Below are positions 1-10,946 of a stretch of DNA of 64,000 nt, piece after piece. Below the pieces are notes generated by a model, which saw only the letters and a list, made by a program, of their open reading frames with translations, had not been told where the DNA came from and made no database searches. This DNA comes from Anagrus nilaparvatae (lineage: Eukaryota; Arthropoda; Insecta; Hymenoptera; Mymaridae). The DNA lies in NCBI GenBank assembly GCA_022575985.1, contig JAKSXM010000007.1:66804501-66868500 (forward strand). Reading direction: 5' to 3'. The position numbers were made by a program, and so were the translations under genes. Every line of letters begins with the position of its first letter. Position 1 is the stretch's first letter.

Positions 1-515
1 ACTTTTTTTTTTAATTTGGATGTAATACCTAATTTATTTCCATGAAAGTACGATTTTTACTCGATATCTCGAATCTGATAATTAATTTTTTGAAAATTTT
101 TTACGCAAATTTTTCGCCACAAAAAAAATACAAAAAACACCAAATTTTTTTTCTCTTTAACGTGGTACCTAATTTATTTCTATGAAATTACTAGTTTTAG
201 AAATTTGGTTTATAGTAACTTTTTTGGATTTGATACGGAATTTTTTCAAAATTTTTTTCTCAAAATTAAAAAAACAAAAAAATTTTAAAAACTGTAATAG
301 TATTTTTTTTTTGTGTAATACTTCATTTAATTTCATGAAAGTAATTATATTTGAAAATTTGTTCCAAAATTTTTGTCAATAAATAAAACTTTTAAAAGTT
401 AATAGAAATGTATGTATGATTCCATGCTAGTTATCTGTGATATCTGTAGCATTTTGAAGTATTAAGCTCATTGTTTGAGGAATCTTAGTGCCAGCTAGTT
501 GTCAGAGTATTTTTT
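1..515 (-). repeat. End of dispersed A-B-C satellite-bearing element
   Basis: Reverse-oriented copy of a repeat family found at least eight times in the window. It shows the family's landmark blocks: a T-run, then 'GGATGTAATACC', then 'TTTCCATGAAAGTAC', repeated at about 150-bp spacing (near 20-50, 165-185 and 320-340). The terminal block 'AGTGCCAGCTAGTTG' at about 487-503 matches the ends of the copies at 29.95, 41.4 and 50.5 kb. The copy runs off the left edge. Confidence 0.7.
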
Positions 516-1255
516 GAGCTGCGCATGCGCGAGAAATCGCTAAAATATCGCTATAACCCTCTTTTTTTAAAATTTGAATTTATCAAAAGTATATAAATAT
601 AAAATCCTCTAGTAGGTTTCAAAATACTTCTGACACTTTTATGATGAAAATTTTATGATGAAAAAGAGAAATCACTGGGTTATTGACTCCATGCCAATTT
701 TCAGATCATTTAAGGACATTTTAGGGGTCGACCAAACCCAGGGTAGCCCTCAAGTGGCTGTTAACGACGAAAATTGGATTGGATACAATGGATTTATGTA
801 TATGACCATATATTTTAAAATTGCTACTTAACTTTAGAAACAAAAATTTGGAAATGTGTATTAAAAGACTGTCAAAATACATTACACATTGTCAGGTTGT
901 TTCGCTTCATTATTTTTCAATCATGATGCAAGCGTAGGAGCCTGACAAGGATTAAAAAAAATTTACACCTGCTGGAAATTAAATTTGAATCTAGACTTTC
1001 ATTAAAAACTTCCTTGTCGATTGATTTTGTTTGGGTGTTATGTGTAAAATTTTCAAACAGAAGATCATCAGCATACTTGCATATGAAACTTTCAGCCACA
1101 GTTTTATGTTGGCTAAAAAATATTTGATATTAAGTTATATTGAATTTTTCTATTTTTAAAAACAAGCTTAAATTATTCACAAGTTATTTAAATAATAAAA
1201 ATATTTTAAATTTGTTTATTAAATCCTATCCTATCCTATCCTATATATATATAAA
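516..1255. other. Gene-less AT-rich stretch
   Basis: No coding region supported by family similarity was seen. A short (CCTAT)n run lies at about 1224-1243, followed by (AT)n, directly before the Helitron-like element that begins at 1256. Confidence 0.5.
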
Positions 1256-2029
1256 TCTTTAATTTTGTATGTTTGTTTGTTTGTTTGTTTGTTTGTTTGT
1301 TTGTCCGAAATGGATAAACTAGAAAACGATAAAAGGTAGAGACGCGGGGTTTACGGCAAAAGATGGCAAAAATTACGGGTCAAAACATAGGCTAGGTTGC
1401 GTTTCGATTGATAACGACAAAAAATTTTTATGTTGAAAAAACTGGATTTCCAAGAAAAAAATTTTTATCAAATTTTCAAAAAAAACCAAAAAAACAAAAA
1501 ATCGAGGAAAAATTTTACTATCAAAAAGAATTTCATTCGATATATATTTTTTACGGGTATATTTTTTACGTATCCACCTAAATTTTCAAGGCGATCGGTT
1601 CTATCTATCAAAAGTTACAATAATTTTTCGAAAATTATAAAAGTTTAGGACTAATATTATAATTATTTCTAATTTTTATCAGCCACTGATGTAGTAACTG
1701 AATATAGAAACTAAAAGAAGCTTGAATAGCTATTATCAGACAGAACCCTAGAATGGGTATTCGAGGGAAACAATGAACACTTGTGGATCCTATGGAAGGG
1801 TAGCTAAGCTTTGTATTGCTGATTACTAATTATCTGTCTGGGTTCATATGCCCGTAATTTTTATGATTTAGTAAATTTTAGATAATACTTCGAATAAAAA
1901 AGGTTATTTTACAAAATATTAAGTAACCTAAAACAACATATTTTTGGAAAAATAAAGCCGCAGGGGTCCAGGGGGGCGTAGCCCCCATGGTGGCTGCCGG
2001 GGCGAGCGAAGCGAGCCGGAGGCAGCTAG
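1256..2029 (+). mobile_element. Non-autonomous Helitron-like element, copy 1
   Basis: The element begins TC after an A ('AAATCTTTAATTTTG') and is followed by a (GTTT)n run. It ends in a GC-rich block with the inverted arms GCTGCC...GGCAGC, then CTAG before a T. A 5' TC, a 3' CTAG preceded by a palindrome, and insertion between A and T are the Helitron hallmarks. It carries no recognisable Rep/helicase, so it is non-autonomous. The open frame inside (1430-1648) is low complexity and is not considered a gene. Confidence 0.6.
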
Positions 2030-2041
2030 TATATATATAAA

Positions 2042-2804
2042 TCTTTAATTTTGTATGTTTGTTTGTTTGTTTGTTTGTTTGTTTGTCCGAAATGGATAAA
2101 CTAGGAAACGATAAAAGGTAGAGACGCGGGGTTTACGTCAAAAGATGGCAAAAATTACGGGTCAAAACATAGGCTAGGTTTCGTTTCGATTGATAACGAC
2201 AAAAATTTTTTATATTGAAAAAACTGAATTTTCAAGAAAAAAATTTTTATCAAATTTAAAAAAAAAACCAAAAAAACAAAAAACCGAGGAAAAATTTTAC
2301 TATCAAAAAGAATTTCATTCGATTTGGGTATATTTTTTACGTTTCCACCTAAATTTTCAAGGCGATCGGTTCGATCTGTCAAAAGATACAATAATTTTTC
2401 GAAAATTATAAAAGTTTAGGACTAATATTATATATATTTCTAATTTTTATCAGTCACTGATGTAGTAACTGAATATAGTAACTAAAAGAAACTTGAACGG
2501 CTATTATCATCAGACAGAACCCTAGAATGGATAGTCGAGGGAAACAACGACTGCTTGTGGATCCTATGAAAGGGTAGCGAAGCTTTGTATTGCTGATCAC
2601 TAATTATTAGTCTGGGTTCGTATGCCCGTAATTTTTATGATTCAGTAAATTTTAGATAATACTTCGGGTAAAAAAAGGTTATTTTACAAAATATTGATTA
2701 ACATAAAACAACATATTTTTGGAAAAATAAAGTCGCAGGGGTCCAGGGGGGCGCAGCCCCCTTGGTGGCTGCCGGGGCGAGCGAAGCGAGCCGGAGGCAG
2801 CTAG
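2042..2804 (+). mobile_element. Non-autonomous Helitron-like element, copy 2
   Basis: Near-identical to copy 1 along its whole length, with the same TC start, GTTT run, internal sequence, GC-rich palindromic 3' end and CTAG terminus. It differs by scattered substitutions and small indels. It sits head-to-tail with copy 1, separated by only 12 bp of AT-rich sequence. Confidence 0.6.
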
Positions 2805-3991
2805 TATATATATATTTAAGGTATATATACCTTTCATTGGTTACTTGTAACTGGGGATTATTTTTCCAAAATTAAAATCTAGATTATCTTGATTTATTGT
2901 TATTCGAATATCATTTGGTAGGATATATTCGTATCGGTACTCCATATTTCAAACACCTCCTTTTGGTTTTTATAATCTGATTCCGATACTCGAAGTCATA
3001 ATTATAAAAATGGTTACTACAAACATATATGTGTTTCCCTATCATAAGCTATTTTCTATCTTTTCAAATATTTTTGTTCAGCCAGTCCTTGTTTACACTT
3101 TTATAGCTTTATTATTAAAACAAGTTTTCATTAACTTATCTATGTAAAGTAACATTACAACCAGGTTTTGAATCAATTTTACAAATTTTGCATTTAGGAG
3201 CCATGTTTTCACAAAGAGAAAAATTTATCTACTTATTGGAAACTTGAAATTTAAATAACATTAAACGTTATAAAATAATAAGGTTAGAAAAAAGGCTAGA
3301 TCTAATGGCACGAAAAAAACTTCCCTCACCACTTTTTTTTCGTGCCATTAAGCATTTCCCCCCAAAAGTTCGTGCCTCTATCATTAGGATTTTTTTAATA
3401 CAAACACAAATGAACATTTAAATAATTATATTTTTAAGAAATTAAATAAAAACTTATAAAAATAAGAGAAAATAAATCATGGAATAAGATTTATACCAAA
3501 TTTATACACACATATAGGATAATAAGTCCTGAATCCTTTTTATTTATCCACCATGTTTATCTAAATATATATCTATCTCTTTTTTGGAGCGTCCAATGAT
3601 ATTTTATCGCCCGTTTTTAAAAAATTAAAGAGTTTATGATCTATGCTTATCTATACTATTTTATTAAATATTTAACTTTAAGTTTGTATTTTTGGTTAAT
3701 AAAGATTAAAGATTAAAGAATTTGTTAAATTTGTTAATATATTAAAACCATATTATATATATATATATATAAATTATATATATATATATATAAATATTAA
3801 AAAATCGTAATTACTTCTAAAACTTAATTATAAAGGTGGCAATACATTAAAAAAAAAAAAAAAACAAATTGTAAAAATTTATTTATAAAAATATATTTTT
3901 TTATTAGTAAAAAATTTAATACCTTTGAAAAAAACATTTAGAATTTTATTTAAGTTTTTAACAAAATAAAGAAAAAAGTTTAACATATAAA
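2805..3991. other. Gene-less stretch with hairpin and AT microsatellite
   Basis: No gene was seen. The stretch contains a short perfect-arm hairpin (about 3304-3353) and an (AT)n microsatellite pair at about 3757-3792. The remainder is AT-rich with no recognisable family. Confidence 0.5.
3304..3353. repeat. Short hairpin with TAATGGCACGAA arms
   Basis: The arm TAATGGCACGAAAAAAA is followed about 13 nt later by its reverse complement TTTTTTTCGTGCCATTA. This gives a ~17-bp stem of unknown origin, possibly the collapsed ends of a MITE. Confidence 0.6.
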
Positions 3992-4498
3992 GTAGGCCTG
4001 AACCCCTTTTCTGTAATAATTTTTTTTGCTGATAGCTCCATAAAATTTTCTAAGGAATTTTTCTTATTATAGGATAGCTGTATAATATAAAATCTGAAAA
4101 ACGGTTCAATAGGAATTTTTAAGTATATGATTATAGTTTTTACCTAAAATGTTCTAGTTCCCCAGGATAGAAAATATTCAAAATTCAAATATTCAAAATA
4201 TTCAAATCCAAAAAATTAACTAAAGTTGCTTAATGCGGGCCACTAGCGCAATTTAGGTAAAAGCAAATATAAATATCGTGTTTATGTACAGTAACCTAAA
4301 AAAAAATAAGTAAAAGATAAAAACGTTAAAAGCTCGGCAAAACATATTTCAAAATTTCTATTCTAGGAAACTTTACCATTTTTTGTATAAATGGATTTCA
4401 TATTAGTATTCAGTGACCCAAAAAACATAAAAATTCTTTGGAAAATTTTATCTATCAATCAGCAAAAAAAATTGACGACGATATAGGGGTTCAAGCCT
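3992..4498. repeat. Foldback element of about 505 bp
   Basis: The left arm (from 'AGGCCTGAACCCCT' near 3994) is mirrored by the right arm ending 'AGGGGTTCAAGCCT' near 4498. Similarity continues inward through 'TTTTTTTTGCTGAT' and 'TAAAATTTTC'. The centre contains a block related to the GTTGCC...GACCCAAAAAA dispersed repeat seen at 35.3 and 39.7 kb. No coding capacity. Confidence 0.65.
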
Positions 4499-4748
4499 AG
4501 ACTAATATTAATGTAGTTGATTATATAAAATTATATATTAAAATTCCTACACTTAAAAAAAAATAAGTATTTTGCTGCGATCTTTATAATTATTATTTTA
4601 TCAATTTAAGTTTATTAATTATGTATAAAAGACTGATAAATTTTAACTTCTTTTTTTCATTTAAATAATTGAAAAAAATAGTACATTTTTTTGTTTTTTA
4701 AGTTAATTTCATGAATAATATTAGCGAAAAGTGTAAAAAAAGTTAATT

Positions 4749-6338
4749 TTATGTTTTATTTATTGATTTTAGAAAAGTACTTAGACTGCTTTTAAAATCA
4801 TTGATAAATTTTATCAATAAGATGTTAGAAACAGTTGGAATTTCTTTCTTGAATATTTCTTCAAGTTGAAAGGTTATTCTTTCTTCAACATTTACGTCTT
4901 GAAAAGGACCTTCAAAAATTTCCTGTTTAATATCAATTTGGTCTTCAGTCTTAATAGCTACACTCATCTCCTGAGCTTCAGATAAATCTGTTTCACCCTT
5001 TTGATTTTCAATAGTAGCCGTTTCTTCAGCAAAAACGGAAAAATTTATTAAATTTAGTTCCTTCAAGTCTACGACATTAAATTTCTCTTCTTTAATATCA
5101 ATCAGATTCTCATTTATTATACTTATCTCATTATCTTCAAAATTTTTATTGTTTTGATTTCTAGATAGCTTGGATTCAGAATTTTTATTGTTAGATTGGC
5201 TTAAGCCTGCTTGAATTTTTTTATGAGTAAATTTTTTAGTTTCTGAGTGAATTTTTTCATGAGTTCGATGATGACGAGCATGACGTTTTAAATTAAACGA
5301 TTGCTTAAAACTCTTTTCACAAAATTTACACTTGTATGGTCTTTCATCAGAGTGGCTTGATAAATGTTGTTTTACTTCAGCTTTGGTAATAAATTTTTTC
5401 TTACATTGATCACATTCGAATTGTTTCAAATTTAAATGCATTTTTTCATGTACTTGTAGATTTGTAAGCCAATTAAAAGTTTGGTTACAATATTTGCATT
5501 CATAACGCCTTTCACTCGAGTGAACTCGAAGATGCCTTAGTAGATAAGATTTTGTTCTGAACTTGTTTTTGCAAATATCACATTCAAATTCCTTTGAGTT
5601 TAAGGGAATTAATTTACGAACATTGAATCGGTTCACATTGTAATTATTAAATTTGCAACCGTTAATTCCTTTTTTAATAAGATTACCAAGATGTTTTAAT
5701 AACCCACCTTTGGATATAAAACGCTTTTTGCAATTTTCACACTCAAATTTTTTCAATCCTGTGTGAGTTCTTTCGTGCGTTCGAAGTTGTGATGACTGAG
5801 CAAAAGTTTTTTCACAAACTTTGCATACGTATGGCATTTCTCCTGTATGAATTCGAAGATGAATTGTTAAATGAGGCTTTTGAAAAAACGTTTTTTTACA
5901 GAATTGGCATGCAAAGTTCTTGATACCTTTGTGAATTTTTTCATGACCTCGACGATGACTTGCTTGAATAAATGTTTTCGCACAATAATTACATTTGTAA
6001 GGTCTTTCTCCTGTATGAATTCTAAGATGTTGAGTAAAAATGAATAATTTGCTAAAAGTCTTCTTACAATATTTGCATTCCAGGTCTTTTATACCCAAGT
6101 GAATTTTTTCATGGCCTTTTAGTTCTTCATTACGTTTAAAAACTGTACCGCAAAATCTGCATTGATAGGGTCTTTCTACAGAATGAACTTTAAGATGACT
6201 TATTAAATAAGTTTTGTTACTAAATTCTTTGCTGCAATAGTCGCAACTTAGTTTTGTATTTGAATGGAGATTTTTGTGTTTGTTAAAGGCGGTTATGTAT
6301 TTGAAAGTTTTTGAGCAAGTGTCGCACTTGTACCCCAT
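4749..6338 (-). CDS. C2H2 zinc-finger protein, paralogue 1
   Basis: Encodes 529 residues and is probably a nuclear DNA-binding transcription regulator. Eleven well-formed C2H2 fingers (C-x2-C-x12-H-x3-H) run from residue 5 to about 360, several joined by HTGERPYKC-type linkers. The eighth unit keeps its cysteines but lacks the second histidine. A ~30-residue spacer (NGCKFNNYNVNRF...) follows it. The tail is acidic and holds sumoylation-type motifs (IKEE, IKTE, IKQE). The reading frame is a single coding exon starting at the ATG before GYKC. A splice acceptor lies 12 nt upstream, so the 5' leader is probably spliced. Its closest relative is the gene at 9157-10896, which has one extra finger where this copy is degenerate (HARHHRTHEKIH). 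Confidence 0.9.
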   Translation of the reverse strand: MGYKCDTCSKTFKYITAFNKHKNLHSNTKLSCDYCSKEFSNKTYLISHLKVHSVERPYQCRFCGTVFKRNEELKGHEKIHLGIKDLECKYCKKTFSKLFIFTQHLRIHTGERPYKCNYCAKTFIQASHRRGHEKIHKGIKNFACQFCKKTFFQKPHLTIHLRIHTGEMPYVCKVCEKTFAQSSQLRTHERTHTGLKKFECENCKKRFISKGGLLKHLGNLIKKGINGCKFNNYNVNRFNVRKLIPLNSKEFECDICKNKFRTKSYLLRHLRVHSSERRYECKYCNQTFNWLTNLQVHEKMHLNLKQFECDQCKKKFITKAEVKQHLSSHSDERPYKCKFCEKSFKQSFNLKRHARHHRTHEKIHSETKKFTHKKIQAGLSQSNNKNSESKLSRNQNNKNFEDNEISIINENLIDIKEEKFNVVDLKELNLINFSVFAEETATIENQKGETDLSEAQEMSVAIKTEDQIDIKQEIFEGPFQDVNVEERITFQLEEIFKKEIPTVSNILLIKFINDFKSSLSTFLKSINKT

Positions 6339-6349
6339 TTACGATTATG

Positions 6350-6360
6350 TCTGAAAAAAT
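6350..6360 (-). promoter_or_regulatory. Likely 3' splice site in the 5' leader of zinc-finger gene 1
   Basis: On the minus strand, TTTTTTCAG ends at 6351 and is followed by ACATAATCGTAA and then the ATG. The same acceptor context is conserved upstream of the paralogue at 10.9 kb, which supports a real intron in the 5' UTR of both genes. Confidence 0.45.
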
Positions 6361-7239
6361 AAATTATTTATGACGAATCTAAGCGATTAAATAATTATCT
6401 AGAAAACAAAAAATTATCATTATTATAGTAAAGCAAAGTTTATATACATTTAACTATTTAGCCAATTGATTGATTAATTCAATAATTTTTATTATTATTG
6501 TATTTTTCTTTATATTTTTATTTAAGCGAAAGTTATGTAATGAACGCCATCAATAATATTCAAAACGAAACTGACGATCATTGTATATTTGATCAGTATA
6601 AGGTACTTATTTTGTTATTATTTTTATATTTAGAAGTTGGAGAAGGAGAAATTTAAAGTATGGGAATAATTTATTATTTTTTTAGTTAGGAAGATTTATT
6701 TTGAAAATTTATTTCAAATATTCAAGGTTGGAGCTGTTTGATTTCTGCAACTTTAAGTCCAGAATTTAATTCTGTCAATGAAAGAAAGATAAATATTTCC
6801 TTAGAGAGGGATTAAGGTCGGACTCAATATTATTACAAACAATCATTTACCATATATTTATATATATTTTGCTATTTATTTGATAATAAAATTTAACTAT
6901 AGTCCGTGTTTACATAAAAATTTAATACAAAACTGACCGGTTCATACTGAATTTTTCAAAATTTTATTTTATTTTCTCTTTAGCATTATTTTTGACTAAA
7001 AAAAAAAAAATATTTAAAGATTAATTTTTATTGCATTTAGTATTTCCATTTAAAAAAAAAAACTTTTTTTGACAAATGTGTAAAAATTATAATTTTCCCA
7101 AATTTTCAGATTTTAGATACAAGTTTAGAATTTTAGAATTGCTTTCAATTTTTTCAGATTCTTTTTAAGAGATCAATCAAAAACTCTAATTTTTCTTTCC
7201 TATTATATCTTTCTTGCTTTAAAAAGAATTCTTATGTGA
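6361..7239. other. Upstream region of zinc-finger gene 1
   Basis: AT-rich with no coding region recognised. It probably holds the 5' leader intron and promoter of the zinc-finger gene, but no element can be placed with confidence. Confidence 0.4.
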
Positions 7240-8170
7240 TAGATCCAGCCCAACTGGGCCCAAGTTTAACTGAAGGGTCGCAGAAATTAACTCGCAAACT
7301 ATATTTTTTCGAAAGTACAACTGAAAATAATTACTCTCAGCTACTTTTAGCAGTCTAGGTCACATCCTGGATCTTTGGCAGACACTTTTGTCTTTTTGGC
7401 TTAATATGGTAAATTAACTCAAAATACGTATTCTATTATTCTTGCTGCCAAAAGCTTATTTTGCGGTAAACAATATCTTCTTTATAGGAAAATCAGGCAC
7501 TTATAGAAATTTTTTCGCACAATTTGGAGATGGAAAATTTGATTTGGGCTGGGCATGTGTGAGCTATTAAGTTTTTCCTCATTACGCCTTGCAATTTAGT
7601 AAAAAAAATGTGCAGGTTCGATTTTCTTCTAATTAGGCACAAATTTCTGGTTTTATAACCTATTATTATCCAAAAAAAAAATTGTGAGTTACTCTAATCT
7701 GAAAGCTATTTTTTGAAATAATATTTTTTCAAATTTTTGAATTCCAGCCAAGTCACACGTCCAAATAAAAATGGGATCAAAAATTCTGATTTCTCGGGAA
7801 ATTTTACACAGGAGTATAAATTTTGGTAAGTTTTGAAGGAATTGTTTGAAAAAAGCGGAATTTTAAAGTAATTTCTAATGCATTCGCTGTCCAAATTAAA
7901 TTTTGAACCACGGAATTGAATTTTGCGGACAATTTCCTTTTAGCCCTTGATTTTCCTATGAGCAAAATATTGTTTACTGCAAGATAAGCATTTGGCAGCA
8001 AAAATAAGAAAATTTTGAGTAAGTTTACCAAAGTAACCCAAAAACAAAAAAATGACTGCAAAAAATCAAGTATTTGATCTAGAAAGCTAAATCTGGTTGA
8101 GAATACTTATTTTTAGTTGTACTTTCGAGAAAAAAATAGCTTGTCAAAAACTGAAAAAAAAAATACTCGT
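7240..8170. repeat. Foldback element, about 0.93 kb
   Basis: The left arm (about 7275-7560) contains 'TCGAAAGTACAACT', 'CTTGCTGCCAAA' and 'TAGGAAAATCA'. The right arm (about 7850-8150) contains their reverse complements in mirror order ('TGATTTTCCTA', 'TTTGGCAGCAA', 'AGTTGTACTTTCGA'). The block 'ACTGGGCCCAA' plus 'TTTGGCAGACA' recurs at 62.70-62.83 kb, so the family is dispersed. No coding capacity. Confidence 0.65.
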
Positions 8171-9156
8171 CAGAGAGGCCTTGAAATGCTTGGATTTCTT
8201 CTATGTACTACATTTTGATTTTTGAATAGCGAATTTACTTATGAACGCATAATCAACAATTAATCTTATATATTTGAATTTTTCAATTTAAAAATCTGAT
8301 TTTCCTAAAATCCCATTGAGGGTGAAAATATCAATAAAATTTATTAATTTATGTAATTTTTTTTCTGTCTTGATATTTAATAGCTTGTATTGGTAGTGTT
8401 TTTGAAGAATCTTCTTAGCAAGAATTTAGTCAGTTTTATTGTTTTTCTTTATTATTGGAATATTTGAGACTTGTTTTAACATATTATAGATATATTTAAA
8501 AAAAAATCGAATTTCATAGGATTATCTAAACGATGTCAGTAAAATTTCCAGGACTAATAATTTTTTATTATTTATCAGTAGAGTACGAGGTTTTGGTGTC
8601 CATGCATAAAAAAAAAACAAAAAAAAATTTAATTAACTCAAAATGCAATTTTTTTATTGTAAAAAAATTCAATTATACATTTAATGGAACATATGAGTTT
8701 TTAACAGTATAGTTTTTAATAATAATCTCAGTTTTTAGCAAACTAAATCTGTGCTAAAATATAGTTAGTTTATTACATGGGAGATTCTTGTAATAGTTAC
8801 AAAATATTTTCTCTATAAACAATGTACAATTATAAACAAATTGAATTCAAAAATTATTTTAAACATTTTTTTTAACATTGATTTATAAAGAGAATACTAC
8901 TTTCTTCTTAGAAAAAAGAAATTGTAAATAATCTTTCTAAAAGTATAAGATTACAAATTATACTTTTTTTCATATTATGAAAATATTTTTTTTTATTTTT
9001 GAAAAATTAGAAAATATTTTTTAAACAAAATTTCTATAAAAAAAAATGTTAATTATATTTTTTATAACACTTAGGAATATGTAAAAAAATTTAGAAAAAA
9101 AAACTTATTCAACTTGTCTTCTAAATTTTGACTCTTACATTTTTATCTATATTTTT
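8171..9156. other. Gene-less AT-rich stretch
   Basis: Nothing recognisable except homopolymer-rich AT sequence. The 3' UTR of the zinc-finger gene that ends at 9157 must lie here. Confidence 0.4.
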
Positions 9157-10896
9157 TCATAAAACAGTTTCACTTATTGTTTCTTCAAAAAATATGGGTA
9201 AATTCAAAAGATTTTTTTCTTCTGAGTCTAAATCTAAATATTTCACAAGTTTCACATCAACTAAATTTACATCAATAATATTAACTTCACTAAATTTCTC
9301 TTCAGTTTTTATTAATTTTTCAGCAGACACAGGTGATCTTAAAAACTTCATTTCTTCCAAGTCTGGAACATTAATTTTTTTATCATTATTATCAATCAAA
9401 TTCTCATTGGTTATATTAATTTCAGAATTTTCATATTTTAACTTCTTTGAAATATTTTCATCAGAACAAGAAATTTTAGTACTACCTCCATTCAGTACAT
9501 TTCTTAACTTCTTATTCTGTTCCGAATAACGTTTAGAACTTTTGAAAGTGCCACCTACTGCTTCTGAAATATCAATAAAAGCATGTTTAGAAGCCTTAGT
9601 CTTCTTTTTAATAGATATTTTTGCAACTTCCCTTTTAGATTTTTTCTTATTTCTTTGATTTATTTTAGGAGGATTCGGTTCAATTTTCCAATTTTTTGAT
9701 GATTTTTTACTTCGAGTTAATTTTAAAATAGATTTAGTATGAGTTTGAAAATGTTTTTTTAGGTTACATTTAGTACTAAATTTTTGCTTACAAAGCTCAC
9801 ATTCAAACTTCTTTAATCCTAAATGTTTATCTTCATGGTATCTTAAATTAAATAGGTGCTTAAAACTCTTCTCACATAATTTACACTTGTAAGGTCTTTC
9901 ATCAGAGTGGCTTGATAAATGTTGTTTTACTTCAGCTTTGGTAATAAATTTTTTTTTACATTGATCACATTCGAATTGTTTCAAATTTAAATGCATTTTT
10001 TCATGTACTTGTAGATTTGTAAGCCAATTAAAAGTTTGGTTACAATAATTGCATTCATAACGCCTTTCACTCGAGTGAACTCGAAGATGCCTTAGTAGAT
10101 AAGATTTTGTTCTGAACTTGTTTTTGCAAATATCACATTCAAATTCCTTTAAGTTTAAGGGAATTAATTTACGAACATTGAATCGGTTCACATTGTAATT
10201 ATTAAATTTGCAACCGTTAAGTCCTTTTTCAACAAGATTGCCGAGATGATCTAATAATTCACCTTTGGATATAAACCGCTTTTTGCAATTTCCACACTCA
10301 AATTTTTTCAATCCTGTGTGAGTTCTTTCGTGCGTTCGAAGTTGTGATGACTGAGCAAAACTTTTTTCACAAACTTTGCATACGTAGGGCATTTCTCCTG
10401 TATGAATTCGAAGATGAATTGTTAAATGAGGCTTTTGAAAAAACTTTTTCTTACAAAATTTGCATGCAAAGTTCTTGATGCCTTTGTGAATTTTTTCATG
10501 ACCTTGACGGTGACTTGCTTGAACAAATGTTTTCTCACAATAATTACATTTATAAGGTCTTTCTCCTGTATGAATTCTAAGATGTTGAGTAAAAATGAAT
10601 AATTTGCTAAAAGTCTTCTTACAATATTTGCATTCCAGGTCTTTTATACCCAAGTGAACTTTTTCATGGCCTTTTAGTTCGTCACTACGTTTAAAAAATT
10701 TACCGCAAAATCTGCATTGATAAGGTTTTTCTGTTGAATGCACTCTGAGATGACTTGCTAAATAATATTTTGTCTTAAACTTTTTATGGCAAATTTCACA
10801 GTTAAATAAAGTTTCATGTGAATGTAGCATTACGTGCTTGTTAAAAGACGCTAAGTTTTTATAAATTTTTAAGCAAATTTCACACTTGTGCTCCAT
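9157..10896 (-). CDS. C2H2 zinc-finger protein, paralogue 2
   Basis: Encodes 579 residues, a probable nuclear DNA-binding regulator. Twelve canonical C2H2 fingers span residues 5 to about 390. One degenerate unit (CGNCKKRF..., no second histidine) is the eighth, followed by the same ~30-residue spacer as in the neighbour. After the fingers comes a basic stretch rich in K, R and S (about 400-450, a candidate nuclear localisation region), then an acidic tail with LIKTEE. Fingers 4-11 are almost identical to the gene at 4749-6338, whereas fingers 1-2 and the tail differ clearly. This indicates tandem duplication. The start is the ATG before EHKC. Confidence 0.9.
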   Translation of the reverse strand: MEHKCEICLKIYKNLASFNKHVMLHSHETLFNCEICHKKFKTKYYLASHLRVHSTEKPYQCRFCGKFFKRSDELKGHEKVHLGIKDLECKYCKKTFSKLFIFTQHLRIHTGERPYKCNYCEKTFVQASHRQGHEKIHKGIKNFACKFCKKKFFQKPHLTIHLRIHTGEMPYVCKVCEKSFAQSSQLRTHERTHTGLKKFECGNCKKRFISKGELLDHLGNLVEKGLNGCKFNNYNVNRFNVRKLIPLNLKEFECDICKNKFRTKSYLLRHLRVHSSERRYECNYCNQTFNWLTNLQVHEKMHLNLKQFECDQCKKKFITKAEVKQHLSSHSDERPYKCKLCEKSFKHLFNLRYHEDKHLGLKKFECELCKQKFSTKCNLKKHFQTHTKSILKLTRSKKSSKNWKIEPNPPKINQRNKKKSKREVAKISIKKKTKASKHAFIDISEAVGGTFKSSKRYSEQNKKLRNVLNGGSTKISCSDENISKKLKYENSEINITNENLIDNNDKKINVPDLEEMKFLRSPVSAEKLIKTEEKFSEVNIIDVNLVDVKLVKYLDLDSEEKNLLNLPIFFEETISETVL

Positions 10897-10936
10897 TTTT
10901 TTAATGACCAGGAAAATATTTCACTTAAATTTATGG

Positions 10937-10946
10937 TCTGAAAAAA
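10937..10946 (-). promoter_or_regulatory. Likely 3' splice site in the 5' leader of zinc-finger gene 2
   Basis: On the minus strand, TTATTTTTTCAG precedes ACCATAAATTTAAG, about 40 nt upstream of the ATG. It is homologous in position and sequence to the acceptor upstream of zinc-finger gene 1. Confidence 0.45.

Noticed and set aside
2155..2411. Opposing frames within the Helitron-like copies
   Set aside because: Low-complexity lysine/phenylalanine-rich translations; the homologous frame in copy 1 differs, so no protein is conserved.
7706..8061. Two overlapping minus-strand frames of 62 and 85 codons
   Set aside because: They lie in one arm of the foldback at 7.24-8.17 kb; there is no family, no splice support and no start context.
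9128..9529. 133-codon plus-strand frame
   Set aside because: It is antisense to the acidic tail of zinc-finger gene 2 and is serine/phenylalanine-rich as expected from the complement of K/E-rich coding sequence.
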